Shown: piece by piece, positions 1-8,217 of the stretch
Layout: each line of letters begins with the position of its first letter
How positions within the stretch are numbered: position 1 is the first letter of the stretch
Origin: an uncultured Bacteroidales bacterium
GTDB taxonomy: Bacteria; Bacteroidota; Bacteroidia; Bacteroidales; Muribaculaceae
DNA: 64,000 nucleotides
Direction: 5' to 3'
Assembly: GCA_900542185.1 (NCBI GenBank)
Contig: UQMZ01000010.1
Coordinates: 26,011-90,010 of the forward strand
Notes under the pieces: model-generated
Seen by the model: only the letters and a program-made list of their open reading frames with translations
Database searches by the model: none
Told to the model about the DNA's origin: nothing
Program-made: the position numbers and the translations under genes

Positions 1-130
1 GTAATCCGATGAACCGTTGGGCCAGTTTAAAAAGTTGAAAGAGTTTAGGAAGTTAAGACAATACAGCAGAGGCTTCAATAGTCGCACTATTATCTTAACT
101 TTCTTAACTTTATAAACTCCCTAAACTCAC

Positions 131-185
131 CATATAAAGAGAGAAAGGACTGCCCGCTATCGGCAGCCCCTTCTCTCTTTATATG
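131..185 (-). terminator. Terminator of the rpmB-rpmG operon
   Basis: A long near-perfect inverted repeat (arms start CATATAAAGAGAGAA and end TTCTCTCTTTATATG, with an inner CTGCC/GGCAG stem) sits 13 bp past the stop codon of the last gene of the operon. It can form a strong hairpin on either strand. Read as a factor-independent terminator; the run of T on the minus strand is interrupted. Confidence 0.65.
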
Positions 186-197
186 GTGTCTTGTTGT

Positions 198-347
198 TTA
201 CTTCAATGCGTCCTTTACTGCATCGTTGGGTACCATCTCCTCTTTGAAGACGTAAGCGCCGGTCTTAGGCGACTTCTCCATCTTGATTACTTTCGAATAT
301 GTACGGCCCTCACCTTTCTGGATAGAGGCCACTGTTTTCTTTGCCAT
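198..347 (-). CDS. DUF4295 family small protein
   Basis: A 49-residue lysine-rich protein beginning MAKKTVASIQKGEGRTYSKV and ending NDAVKDALK. It matches the short DUF4295 proteins that Bacteroidetes encode directly after L28 and L33. The cationic composition and the ribosomal neighbours suggest a ribosome-associated role, but no function is established. It is third in a tight operon (12 bp after the rpmG stop) and is followed by a hairpin terminator at 131-185. Confidence 0.85.
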   Translation of the reverse strand: MAKKTVASIQKGEGRTYSKVIKMEKSPKTGAYVFKEEMVPNDAVKDALK

Positions 348-359
348 TGGTCAGGGGTA

Positions 360-548
360 TTATTTGATTTCCTTGTGGATGGTGTACTTCTTCAGGATCG
401 GGTTGTACTTCTTGAGTTCCAGACGACCTGTAGTGTTCTTGCGGTTCTTTGTGGTGATGTAACGTGACATACCGGGCATGCCGCTTGCCTTATGTTCGGT
501 GCATTCCAGGATTACCTGAACGCGATTGCCTTTTGCTTTCTTTGCCAT
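360..548 (-). CDS. rpmG: 50S ribosomal protein L33
   Basis: A 62-residue basic protein beginning MAKKAKGNRVQVILECTEHK, with the L33 signature around SRYITTKNRKNTTGRLELKKYNP and a C-terminus KKYTIHKEIK. The length is normal for the family. The cysteine knot of Zn-binding L33 forms is not complete (a single Cys near residue 16), so this looks like the zinc-independent form. It lies 15 bp after rpmB in the same orientation, the usual L28-L33 arrangement in Bacteroidetes. Confidence 0.95.
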   Translation of the reverse strand: MAKKAKGNRVQVILECTEHKASGMPGMSRYITTKNRKNTTGRLELKKYNPILKKYTIHKEIK

Positions 549-563
549 TTTGTTCGCGATGCT

Positions 564-827
564 TTAGAAGGAAAGAATTTTGATATCACGAAGGTCGAGG
601 TTGCCCTCGGCTTCAGCCTTGCGGATAGCGGCGTTGAGACCGATCTTGTTGATGGTGCGCAGTGCGGCGCAGCTCAGGGTCAGCTCAATCCACATGTTCT
701 GCTCTACCCAATAGAATTTCTTCGTGTGCAAGTTTACCTCGAACTTGCGTTTCGTGCGGCGCTTCGAGTGGGAAACGTTATTGCCCACCGATGCCTTTTT
801 GCCTGTGATCTGACAAGTTTTAGCCAT
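564..827 (-). CDS. rpmB: 50S ribosomal protein L28
   Basis: An 87-residue protein, MAKTCQITGKKASVGNNVSHSKRRTKRKFEVNL..., with the L28 hallmark 'C..TGK....GNNVSHS.R+TKR.F..NL'. The length is typical. It is the first gene of the rpmB-rpmG-DUF4295 operon, with a promoter candidate at 960-995 about 130 bp upstream of the ATG. Confidence 0.97.
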   Translation of the reverse strand: MAKTCQITGKKASVGNNVSHSKRRTKRKFEVNLHTKKFYWVEQNMWIELTLSCAALRTINKIGLNAAIRKAEAEGNLDLRDIKILSF

Positions 828-959
828 GGCTGTAACTTATTCTTGTTTCGATGTGAATACTATAAATGAATTCTATCATTTGTGTAGACATCTCAGTTCT
901 CATATCATCGCTGAATGCATCTTTTCAGCAACTTTTCAGGATGCTCCACAAAACGTCTG

Positions 960-995
960 CAAAATTACAAAAAAATTCCGAACTCACCAAGCAAA
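960..995 (-). promoter_or_regulatory. Candidate promoter of rpmB operon
   Basis: On the minus strand a TAATTTTG box (960-967) fits the Bacteroidetes -7 consensus TAnnTTTG. A TTTG lies 24 bp upstream and a CTTG at 20 bp, so the -33 element is imperfect. It would give a leader of about 125 nt. Confidence 0.45.
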
Positions 996-1007
996 CGGGC
1001 AAAAAAC

Positions 1008-1808
1008 CTACATCATGTCGCGGTCGTCAAGGCGGATGGCCGCGATCTTGTATTTGTGGTTGCGCACGAAGTTCACGATGGCGTCGCGTTCCGGGCCTTG
1101 ATCCACATCGGCCTCGATGCGCCGCAATGCGTTGAAAGTCGATGTGTTGCTCTGGTATATATGCCGGAAGCACTTGGCGATATTGTCGATGGTCTCCTCC
1201 GGGAATTTGCCTTTACGCAGTATAAAGGCGTTCACGCCGTAATACACTATGGGATTATGGGCCATGATGGCATACGGCGGCACATTGCTGTTGACGCGGC
1301 AACCGCCCTTGATCAGCACCCACTGCCCTATCTCGCATCCCTCGTGCACCAAGGCCGAACTGCTGAGTATGCAGAAGTCGTTGATCTTCACTTCACCGGC
1401 TATCTTGACCGAATTGCCCAAAACCACATGATTGCCGATCTGCGAGTCATGCCCTATATGCGTCTGCGCCATGATGAAGGAGTCGTTGCCAATGATGGTG
1501 GCGCGGTCCTTATAGATGGACCGATTGATGATGACGTGTTCGCGGATGGTGTTGTTGTCACCTATCACCACACCCGACGGGTCACCCTTCCAGCGGAAGT
1601 CCTGTGGAGTGGCTGCGATGATGCAACCTTCGTAGAAGTGGCAGTTTCTGCCGATACGGGCCCCGTCTAATATCGAGACATGGGGGCGGACTACACAGCC
1701 GTCGCCTATTACGGTGTTCCTGTCGATGTAGGCGAATGCCATTACCGTTACATTCTCGCCTATCTGCGCCTCCGGGTGCACATAGGCCAATGGACTGATT
1801 GTGTTCAT
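1008..1808 (-). CDS. lpxA: Acyl-ACP--UDP-N-acetylglucosamine O-acyltransferase
   Basis: First committed acylation of lipid A synthesis: transfers a 3-hydroxyacyl chain from ACP to UDP-GlcNAc in the cytoplasm. The 266 residues show left-handed beta-helix hexapeptide repeats through about residue 190 (for example IGENVTV, IGDGCVV, IGNHVV) and a C-terminal helical domain (VYYGVNAFILRKGKFPEETID) typical of LpxA. The catalytic His region is MAQTHIGHDSQIGN, equivalent to His125 of the E. coli enzyme. The length matches the family. It stands alone rather than next to an lpxC/fabZ fusion. Some Bacteroidales carry a second LpxA-like protein, so the exact paralogue is not certain. Confidence 0.9.
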   Translation of the reverse strand: MNTISPLAYVHPEAQIGENVTVMAFAYIDRNTVIGDGCVVRPHVSILDGARIGRNCHFYEGCIIAATPQDFRWKGDPSGVVIGDNNTIREHVIINRSIYKDRATIIGNDSFIMAQTHIGHDSQIGNHVVLGNSVKIAGEVKINDFCILSSSALVHEGCEIGQWVLIKGGCRVNSNVPPYAIMAHNPIVYYGVNAFILRKGKFPEETIDNIAKCFRHIYQSNTSTFNALRRIEADVDQGPERDAIVNFVRNHKYKIAAIRLDDRDMM

Positions 1809-1842
1809 GATAGTGGAGTTTTTATGGTATATTTGCCCGTTG

Positions 1843-1903
1843 ATAGGTCCCTCCGGGCCTATAGGCTATCGGTACCTCAAGGCTCCGCAAGGAGCCTTGA
1901 GGT
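1843..1903 (-). terminator. Hairpins after the RND efflux operon
   Basis: Two inverted repeats lie between the end of the efflux operon and lpxA. One at 1874-1903 has perfect 13-bp arms (ACCTCAAGGCTCC) around a GCAA loop. A weaker one at 1843-1862 has arms ATAGGTCC/GGGCCTAT. The T-run lies on the plus-strand side of the first stem, so minus-strand termination would have to be factor-assisted; the elements could also be unrelated palindromic repeats. Confidence 0.5.
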
Positions 1904-1913
1904 GATTTTTATA

Positions 1914-3290
1914 TCAGCGTCCTCCGCCTACCGCCTGATAGAGCGATATGCACGCCGACACCTTGTTGTGCCAGCAGCTCAGGCTTGACATCTGGGCGTT
2001 AAGCAGGCTGGACTGGGCCGTCAAAACTTCCAGGTAGGTAGTTTTCTGGTCCAAAGATAATAATTCCTGCGTATATTCCACAGATTTTTCCAGACTTTCT
2101 ATCTGTTTTAGCACATATTCGCGCTTTTCGTGGTTGTTCCGGTACTTCGAGAGGGCGTCGCTGACGTCGGCCGATGCCGACAGCACGGTGTTCTCGAAGT
2201 TGTTCATGGCCTGCTGCTGGCGCAGTTTAGCCACCTTCAGGTTGGCTATGTTCTGGCCTCTGGAAAAGAGAGGCGCAGTCAGCTGGCCGGCCAATTGCAG
2301 GAAGAACTTGCCGGGATTCTGCACCATCGAGCCAAGCAGGTTGGTAAATCCTCCCTGCGCCGTGATGTTCAGGCTGGGATAGAATGCCGCGCGGGCCGAG
2401 CTGGTATTGTAGTAAGCGGCTGCGAGTCCGCGCTCTGCGGCGCGCACGTCGGGACGCTGTGCCAGATAGCTCATCGGCACGCCCCGGTCGGGATCAACGG
2501 GGAGATTGAATTCCAGGCTGTTGGTCACGTCATAGTCGTTGTAATGCTCGTGTAGCAGCAACGCCATGGTGTTGTTCAGCTCGTGGATGTTCTGGCGTAT
2601 GTCGGGAATCGACGACATGATGCTCCAGTAGTTTGCGGCGCTCTGCACCACAGCGGCCTCGTTGACGTAGGCGGCCTCCTTCATCAGCTTCATCGACTCC
2701 ACCTGGTCCTTCCATATCACGGATGTGCGCTCGGTCAGGTCCAGCTGCTGGTGCAGCAGCACCAGGCTGTAGTACACGTTGGCCACGGCCGAGATTACCT
2801 GCGAGCGTGTGGCGGCCTGATATTCCTCCATCTGCTCCAGCGACACCTTGGCGCCGCGTTTACGGTTCAGGATCTTGCCGAATACGTCTATCTCCCATTG
2901 CACCGACAACGGAATTGTGTAGGACCATGTGTCCATGTTGCCGCTGCCGTACTTGGCGGCGCCGCCGTTGGGACTCAGAGCGACTGCGGGGAAATAGCTC
3001 AGCTTGGCTCCCTGCAGCTGGGCCTGCGCCATCTTCACGTTCAGCACGGCGTTGTCTATGTCGGTGTTCTGCTCCAGTGCCTTTCGGATGTACCCCTGCA
3101 GGATCGGGTCGGTAAACACCTGCTCCCAGCCCAGGTAGGGCAGCGACAGTGAATCCACTGTCTGCTGCTCGGCCTGTGCCAGCTCGTTGACATACCGGTT
3201 CTCCACCGGCATCTCGTATTTCTTGTATATGCCGCAGCTTGTCAGCATCACCGACACCACTGCAACAATTATATATTTACTTGCTTTCAT
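1914..3290 (-). CDS. TolC/NodT-family outer membrane efflux lipoprotein
   Basis: Outer-membrane exit duct of a tripartite RND pump. The 458 residues begin with a lipoprotein signal (MKASKYIIVAVVSVMLTSCG, lipobox LTSC), followed by two long repeated helical coiled-coil halves of the outer-membrane efflux protein family, including 'YLAQRPDVRAAERGLAAAYYNTSSARAAFYPSLNITAQGG', the conserved segment of the NodT/OprM group. Last gene of the adaptor-pump-duct operon, 43 bp after the pump; the gap holds a short tandem repeat. The substrate is unknown. Confidence 0.93.
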   Translation of the reverse strand: MKASKYIIVAVVSVMLTSCGIYKKYEMPVENRYVNELAQAEQQTVDSLSLPYLGWEQVFTDPILQGYIRKALEQNTDIDNAVLNVKMAQAQLQGAKLSYFPAVALSPNGGAAKYGSGNMDTWSYTIPLSVQWEIDVFGKILNRKRGAKVSLEQMEEYQAATRSQVISAVANVYYSLVLLHQQLDLTERTSVIWKDQVESMKLMKEAAYVNEAAVVQSAANYWSIMSSIPDIRQNIHELNNTMALLLHEHYNDYDVTNSLEFNLPVDPDRGVPMSYLAQRPDVRAAERGLAAAYYNTSSARAAFYPSLNITAQGGFTNLLGSMVQNPGKFFLQLAGQLTAPLFSRGQNIANLKVAKLRQQQAMNNFENTVLSASADVSDALSKYRNNHEKREYVLKQIESLEKSVEYTQELLSLDQKTTYLEVLTAQSSLLNAQMSSLSCWHNKVSACISLYQAVGGGR

Positions 3291-3295
3291 CTTTT

Positions 3296-3331
3296 CTCTT
3301 AATTATGCATTATGCATTGTGCATTATGCAT
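3296..3331. repeat. Tandem ATTATGCATT repeat
   Basis: Between the pump and duct genes, 'ATTATGCATTATGCATTG' runs on into 'TGCATTATGCATT', about three units of a 10-bp A/T-rich motif. Related loose repeats occur at 34031-34073 and in other gaps of this window. Confidence 0.7.
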
Positions 3332-3333
3332 TC

Positions 3334-6300
3334 TCAACTCTCCTTGCTGTACTGCGTGATCTCGGATCCCAGTCCGCTGTTGTCGGTGTCCTTCCACTTC
3401 ATCGGGGTGAACTTCTCCTGCAGCATCTGCAATGCCACGAACAGAGCGGGCACCATCATCAGCTGCAGTATCATGCCGATCAACATACCACCTATTGCAC
3501 CTGAACCCAACGCACGGTAACCGTTGGCGCCGGCACCCGTGGCGAACATCATAGGCAACAGACCGATGATCATGGCCATTGACGTCATAAGGATAGGACG
3601 CAGACGGGCTGCGGCTCCGAGGATGGCCGACTTGACTATCGACACGCCGGCCCGTCGCCGTTCAAGTGCGAACTCGACGATAAGGATGGCGTTCTTGGCC
3701 AACAAACCGATAAGCATGATCAACGCGATCTGCAGATAGATGTTGTTGTCTATGCCCATGAACTTGGCGAAGACGAAGCTGCCCATCAGTCCGAAGGGCA
3801 CGGAGAGGATAACGGCCCAGGGTATGATGTACGACTCATACTGCGCGCTCAGCAACAGGTAGACGAACAGCAGCACCAGCGCGAACACATAACCGGTGGA
3901 GCTGGATCCCTGCTTTGCCTCCTCGCGGGTCAGACCCGAGTAGTCGTAACCGAATCCGACGGGCAGCGTCTCGGCGGCAACCTGCTCGATGGCGGCGATT
4001 GCGTCGCCCGACGACGATCCGGGTGCCGGCGAACCGGTCACGGAAATGGAGGTAAACATGTTGAAACGGTTGATGATGTCGGGACCATACACGCGGGTCA
4101 GCTTCACGAAGTTGTCGATCGGAGCCATCGTGGCGCCGTTGCGCACCTTGATGCGCTTCAGTGTCTCGGGCGACACGCGCGCCTCCGGATTGGCCTGCAT
4201 CATGACACGGTACAGCTTACCGAACTTGTTGAAGTTCGAGATGTACATACCTCCGTAGTATCCCTGCAGGGTACTGAGGATGGCGTTCTGTGTCAGTCCG
4301 GCCTGCTTGATCTTGGCCACGTCCAGCTCGACCAGATACTGCGGGTACGAAGGGTTGAACGTAGAATATGCCATGGCGATCTCGGGACGGGCGTTAAGCG
4401 CGGCGATAAAATTCTGGTAAACCTTGAAGAAGTTTGTCAGGTCGCCGCCGGTCTTGTCCTGCAGTCGGATCTCGAAACCGGACGTTACCGAGTAACCGGA
4501 AATCATAGGAGGCTGGAAGAACATGATACGTCCGTCGGGAATCTGCGCGGTCTTGGCAAAGAGTTGCTGCAGGATGGCCTGCGCGCTCTCGGTCTTCTCG
4601 TCACGTTCCTCCCAGGGCTTCAGCTTGATGATGAACGATCCGTAGGTGTTGCCCTGGCCGGATACGAACGAGTAGCCGGTTATGGCGTTACGCACCTGGA
4701 TGGCAGGGATGGTGCCGCATATCGAGTCGACGCGGTCCATTACCTTCTTGGTGCGCTCCATCGACGTTGCGGGCGGCATGTCCACAACGCCCATGATGGT
4801 ACCGGTGTCTTCGTTGGGCACCAGCGAGGTCGGCGTTATGGCCATGAGCCATACCAGCAGCGCGCACGCGGCGGCTACCGAGCCGAAGCTGAGCCACTTA
4901 TGGTTGATAACCCAGGAGATTCCCTTGGTGTATTTGTTCTGCAGCTTATGGAACACGTTGTTGAACGCGTCGATGAAGTTCTTCTGGAACATGCCGATTA
5001 CGCCGAGTACGGCCACGGCTATGGCCAGACAGCTCAGGACCACGTTCTCGAACTCATACCATCCCAATACCAGGAATACGATGGCGGCAAGTAGCAACAG
5101 GCTCGTCACCCATGCGGGGAACTGGAAGCCAAAGCGTTTCTTGTATGTCTGCTTCAGCACCTCGCCGGTGGCGGAATAGGCCTCCTTCATGCGTTCGCCG
5201 AGTGGCTTGGGTTCTTCCCCTTCTTCCACATGGGGTTTCAGGAACAGGGCGCACAGGGCCGGCGACAGCGTCAATGCGTTGACGGCCGACAGGAAGATGG
5301 CCATGGCCATGGTGAGTCCGAACTGGCGGTAGAACACTCCCGACGTACCGCCGATAAACGACACGGGGATGAACACAAGCATCATGACCAGCGTGATGGA
5401 GATCAGCGCGGATGCAATCTCGTTCATGGCGTCGATGGCAGCCATCTTCGACGACTTGTATCCCTGGTCAAGCTTGGCGTGTACCGCCTCCACCACCACT
5501 ATGGCGTCATCCACCACAATCGCGATGGCCAACACAAGTGCGGAGAGTGTCAGCAGGTTCAGCGAGAACCCGAAGATATACATCAGGAAGAACGTACCTA
5601 TCAACGCCACCGGGATGGCGATCATAGGAATCAGCGTGCTCCGGAAGTCCTGCAGGAAGATGAACACCACAAGGAACACGAGCAGGAACGCCTCTATCAG
5701 GGTCTTGATCACCTCGTGGATGGAGGCGAACAGGAACTGGTTCACGTCCATGGTGGTGATAATCTTGATTCCCTCCGGGGCATCTTTCTGGAACTTGTCG
5801 AGTTCGGCCTGGATGTCGTTCACCACCTGTGTGGCGTTCGATCCCGGGGCCTGCATTATCATGGCGGCCACACCGATCTTGCCGTTGGTCGTAGAATGGA
5901 AACCGTACGACAGTCGGCCCAATTCCACATCGGCCACGTCGCTCAGGCGCAGTATCTCGCCCTCCGGAGTAGCGCGGATTATGATGTCGCCGAATTCCTT
6001 CTCGTCAGTCAGACGTCCCTTGTAGCGCATCACATACTGGAATGACTGGTTGCCGTTCTCACCGAACTGGCCGGGAGCGGCCTCGATGTTCTGCTCGGCC
6101 AGTGCGGCAGTGATGTCACCGGGCATCAGGCCGTACTGGGCCATAGCCTCTGGCTTCAGCCATATACGCATGGAGTAGTCGGCGCCCATCACCATCGCCT
6201 CGCCCACACCGGGTACACGCTTGATTACCGGGATGATGTTGATGGCGGCGTAGTTCTCCACGAATTCCTCGGAGTAATTGCCCGAGTCGGCATACACGTT

Positions 6301-6723
6301 GAACACCATCAGCATTGAGCTCTGGCGTTTCTGCGTGATGACACCCACCTGGTTCACCTCCGACGGCAGGAAGCTGGCGGCCTTGGCCACACGGTTCTGT
6401 ACGTCGACGGCGGCCATGTCGGGGTCAGTGCCTGCCTTGAAATATACCTGGATCTGAGCCGATCCGTTGTTGGCGGCCGTAGAGTACATGTAGTCCATGT
6501 TCTCGGCGCCGTTTATCTGCTCCTCAAGCGGGGCTATCACCGAATTCAGCACTGCCTGTGCGTTCGCACCCGTATAGGTGGTCGATACCGAAATGGTAGG
6601 CGGCGCGATGTTCGGGTATTGCTCGATAGGGAGCGCCATCAGGCCCAAGATACCCAACAGCACGATGAAGATGGAGATCACCGTACTTAGTACCGGCCTG
6701 TTGATGAATGTACTTAGTTTCAT
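3334..6723 (-). CDS. RND multidrug efflux permease (HAE1/AcrB family)
   Basis: Inner-membrane proton-driven pump, 1129 residues. It starts MKLSTFINRPVLSTVISIFIV, a first transmembrane helix, then the porter domain, and has the twelve-helix two-lobed layout of AcrB. The proton-relay aspartates are visible in 'AIAIVVDDAIVVVEAVHAKL' (about residue 405) and the relay lysine in 'GLLAKNAILIVEFALERR' (about residue 1000). It is somewhat longer than AcrB because of an insertion between the lobes (about residues 500-600). It lies between adaptor and duct genes in one operon. The sequence does not show what it pumps; bile acids or antibiotics are guesses. Confidence 0.95.
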   Translation of the reverse strand: MKLSTFINRPVLSTVISIFIVLLGILGLMALPIEQYPNIAPPTISVSTTYTGANAQAVLNSVIAPLEEQINGAENMDYMYSTAANNGSAQIQVYFKAGTDPDMAAVDVQNRVAKAASFLPSEVNQVGVITQKRQSSMLMVFNVYADSGNYSEEFVENYAAINIIPVIKRVPGVGEAMVMGADYSMRIWLKPEAMAQYGLMPGDITAALAEQNIEAAPGQFGENGNQSFQYVMRYKGRLTDEKEFGDIIIRATPEGEILRLSDVADVELGRLSYGFHSTTNGKIGVAAMIMQAPGSNATQVVNDIQAELDKFQKDAPEGIKIITTMDVNQFLFASIHEVIKTLIEAFLLVFLVVFIFLQDFRSTLIPMIAIPVALIGTFFLMYIFGFSLNLLTLSALVLAIAIVVDDAIVVVEAVHAKLDQGYKSSKMAAIDAMNEIASALISITLVMMLVFIPVSFIGGTSGVFYRQFGLTMAMAIFLSAVNALTLSPALCALFLKPHVEEGEEPKPLGERMKEAYSATGEVLKQTYKKRFGFQFPAWVTSLLLLAAIVFLVLGWYEFENVVLSCLAIAVAVLGVIGMFQKNFIDAFNNVFHKLQNKYTKGISWVINHKWLSFGSVAAACALLVWLMAITPTSLVPNEDTGTIMGVVDMPPATSMERTKKVMDRVDSICGTIPAIQVRNAITGYSFVSGQGNTYGSFIIKLKPWEERDEKTESAQAILQQLFAKTAQIPDGRIMFFQPPMISGYSVTSGFEIRLQDKTGGDLTNFFKVYQNFIAALNARPEIAMAYSTFNPSYPQYLVELDVAKIKQAGLTQNAILSTLQGYYGGMYISNFNKFGKLYRVMMQANPEARVSPETLKRIKVRNGATMAPIDNFVKLTRVYGPDIINRFNMFTSISVTGSPAPGSSSGDAIAAIEQVAAETLPVGFGYDYSGLTREEAKQGSSSTGYVFALVLLFVYLLLSAQYESYIIPWAVILSVPFGLMGSFVFAKFMGIDNNIYLQIALIMLIGLLAKNAILIVEFALERRRAGVSIVKSAILGAAARLRPILMTSMAMIIGLLPMMFATGAGANGYRALGSGAIGGMLIGMILQLMMVPALFVALQMLQEKFTPMKWKDTDNSGLGSEITQYSKES

Positions 6724-6743
6724 AACACTTCCTGAGCTTGTTC

Positions 6744-7865
6744 TTACTTCTTAGGCTTGATCACCATGTCGTCCTTCACGGAGATACCCACGCCCTCCAC
6801 TACAACCTGCTGGCCGGGTTTCAGACCGCCGGTCACGATGTAGTTCTTGCCGTCGTTGTCCTCGGAAATTGTGATGGGCGTGCTGTGTACCTTGTTGGAG
6901 TCACCCACAACGTAGACGAACTTCATGTCCTGCATCTCGTATGTGGCTGCCTGGGGCACCATCATCACGTTGTTGTGAATCTGCGGGATCATGATCTGGC
7001 CGGTGTTGCCGCTGTGCAGCATGCCGTCGGGGTTGGGGAACACGGCCTTGGCCGATGCAGCGCCTGTAGCGGGATCGATCACTCCGGAAATAGCCGTGAT
7101 CTTGCCGGGCTGGGCGTAACGCTCGCCGTTGGCCAGCTGGAGCGTCACGGCCGGCATGGCCTTGATGGCCTCGGCTATGGTGCGGCGTCCGTTGTCGGTC
7201 AGCGCCAGGATGTCCTTCTCGTTCAACGAGAAATAAGCGTTCATATCGCCGTTGTTGGAGATGACGGTAAGCTCCGTCTGAGGCGACACCAGCGAACCTT
7301 CTTTGAAGGGAATTGAACCTACCAGACCGCTGATGGGTGCCGTAATGGTGGCGTACGACAAGTTCTTACGCGCCGACGAGAGGTTGGCGGCTGCCTGTGC
7401 GTACTGAGCCTTGGCGGCGTTCAGGGCGTCCACTGATGTCTGGTAAGCCGGAGCCGAGATTATGTTTTTGTCAAGAAGTATCTTATTGTTGTTGGCGTTT
7501 GTCTGCGCGGTGTTGACGTTGGCCTGAGCCACCTGCAGTCCTGCCTGGGCTGCATCCACTGCGGCCTTAAGCGTCACCTGGTCGATGGCGAACAGAACCT
7601 GGCCCGCACGTACCTGCTGGCCCTCCTCGATGTAGACTTTGGTCAGTATGCCCTGGATCTGCGGACGTATCTGCACGTCGTTCTCTCCTTCCAGGGTCGT
7701 CGGGATACCGGTCTCCAGAGTGGCGTCTTCCTCGCCTACAGTGATGACGGCCAGCTCCGGAACCTGCTGGCCCTGCTGCTGCTGTCCCTTACCTTTGCAT
7801 CCCGTAATCATAGCCGCACCTATCGTCATTACGGCCATTCCAATGCAAACTCTTTTCGTATTCAT
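6744..7865 (-). CDS. RND efflux periplasmic adaptor (membrane fusion lipoprotein)
   Basis: Links pump and duct across the periplasm. The 373 residues begin with a lipoprotein signal (MNTKRVCIGMAVMTIGAAMITGCKGKG). They carry the biotinyl-lipoyl-like segment 'VQIRPQIQGILTKVYIEEGQQVRAGQVLFAIDQ', an alpha-helical hairpin (about residues 100-150), a beta-barrel segment 'ATITAPISGLVGSIPFKEGSLVSP' and the membrane-proximal C-terminus ending VIKPKK. First gene of the operon; the pump starts 20 bp after it. The promoter is predicted at 8118-8148, giving a leader of about 245 nt that carries REP-like hairpins. Confidence 0.95.
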   Translation of the reverse strand: MNTKRVCIGMAVMTIGAAMITGCKGKGQQQQGQQVPELAVITVGEEDATLETGIPTTLEGENDVQIRPQIQGILTKVYIEEGQQVRAGQVLFAIDQVTLKAAVDAAQAGLQVAQANVNTAQTNANNNKILLDKNIISAPAYQTSVDALNAAKAQYAQAAANLSSARKNLSYATITAPISGLVGSIPFKEGSLVSPQTELTVISNNGDMNAYFSLNEKDILALTDNGRRTIAEAIKAMPAVTLQLANGERYAQPGKITAISGVIDPATGAASAKAVFPNPDGMLHSGNTGQIMIPQIHNNVMMVPQAATYEMQDMKFVYVVGDSNKVHSTPITISEDNDGKNYIVTGGLKPGQQVVVEGVGISVKDDMVIKPKK

Positions 7866-7930
7866 ATATCACTCTTTGATTATTATTTCGTCATTATCCA
7901 GCCGGGGCCTACGCCCCTCGCCCACATTAC

Positions 7931-7965
7931 CGGGGCTAAAGGCCCCTCGCCCCAACTAACCCGCC
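7931..7965 (-). repeat. REP-like element, family B (copy 2)
   Basis: On the minus strand, the head GGCGGGTTAGTT (7965-7954) is followed after GGGGCG by a hairpin AGGGGCC...GCCCCG (7947-7931). The same head, the same 6-nt gap and a GGGGC-based hairpin recur at 17209-17242. Confidence 0.75.
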
Positions 7966-8026
7966 CGCTTCAGGCGGCTCAGTTTATCCGCCGACTCCAC
8001 GCGCCTCGGTTTCTGGGCCAATACCA

Positions 8027-8070
8027 GGCGGGTTGGTTCTGGCACGGAGCTTCCAGCTCCGTCCGGAGCT
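8027..8070 (+). repeat. REP-like element, family A (copy 1)
   Basis: The head GGCGGGTTGGTT (8027-8038), a 5-nt spacer, then a hairpin with perfect 8-bp arms ACGGAGCT/AGCTCCGT around TCC (8044-8062). A half-copy CCGGAGCT follows. Close relatives are at 15899-15934 and, inverted, at 17064-17099, with identical head-to-stem spacing. Confidence 0.78.
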
Positions 8071-8117
8071 CGCCCCCTTTTCGCTCCCTGAAAACCCAAA
8101 TCCGTATTTTAGTTTTG

Positions 8118-8148
8118 CAAAATTACAAATTTTTTCACTCCCGCCAAA
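8118..8148 (-). promoter_or_regulatory. Promoter of the RND efflux operon
   Basis: On the minus strand, TTTG (8148-8145), 19 bp, then TAATTTTG (8125-8118): an exact match to the Bacteroidetes vegetative consensus. The next gene downstream is the RND adaptor starting at 7865. Confidence 0.7.
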
Positions 8149-8217
8149 ATTTATAACAATTTTTAATGCTAAAAGGGTGCGCAAAAAAGGCCGCGCCCCC
8201 CGGCCCGGCCCTCTGTA

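Larger units (their letters stand above)
7866..8117. other. GC-rich leader/intergenic region with REP-like elements
   Basis: This non-coding stretch between the RND adaptor and the promoter at 8118-8148 is much richer in G+C than normal Bacteroidetes gaps. It contains a small hairpin (GGGGC/GCCCC, 7904-7917) and two annotated REP-like elements in opposite orientation. It should be transcribed as the 5' leader of the efflux operon. Confidence 0.6.

Noticed and set aside
915..1670. 251-residue plus-strand frame
   Set aside because: It lies antisense to lpxA, has no family resemblance, and shows the shadow composition (His/Val/Asp-rich) typical of frames opposite real genes here.
5230..6045. 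271-residue plus-strand frame
   Set aside because: Antisense to the RND permease, low-complexity His/Gln/Arg-rich product with no domain.
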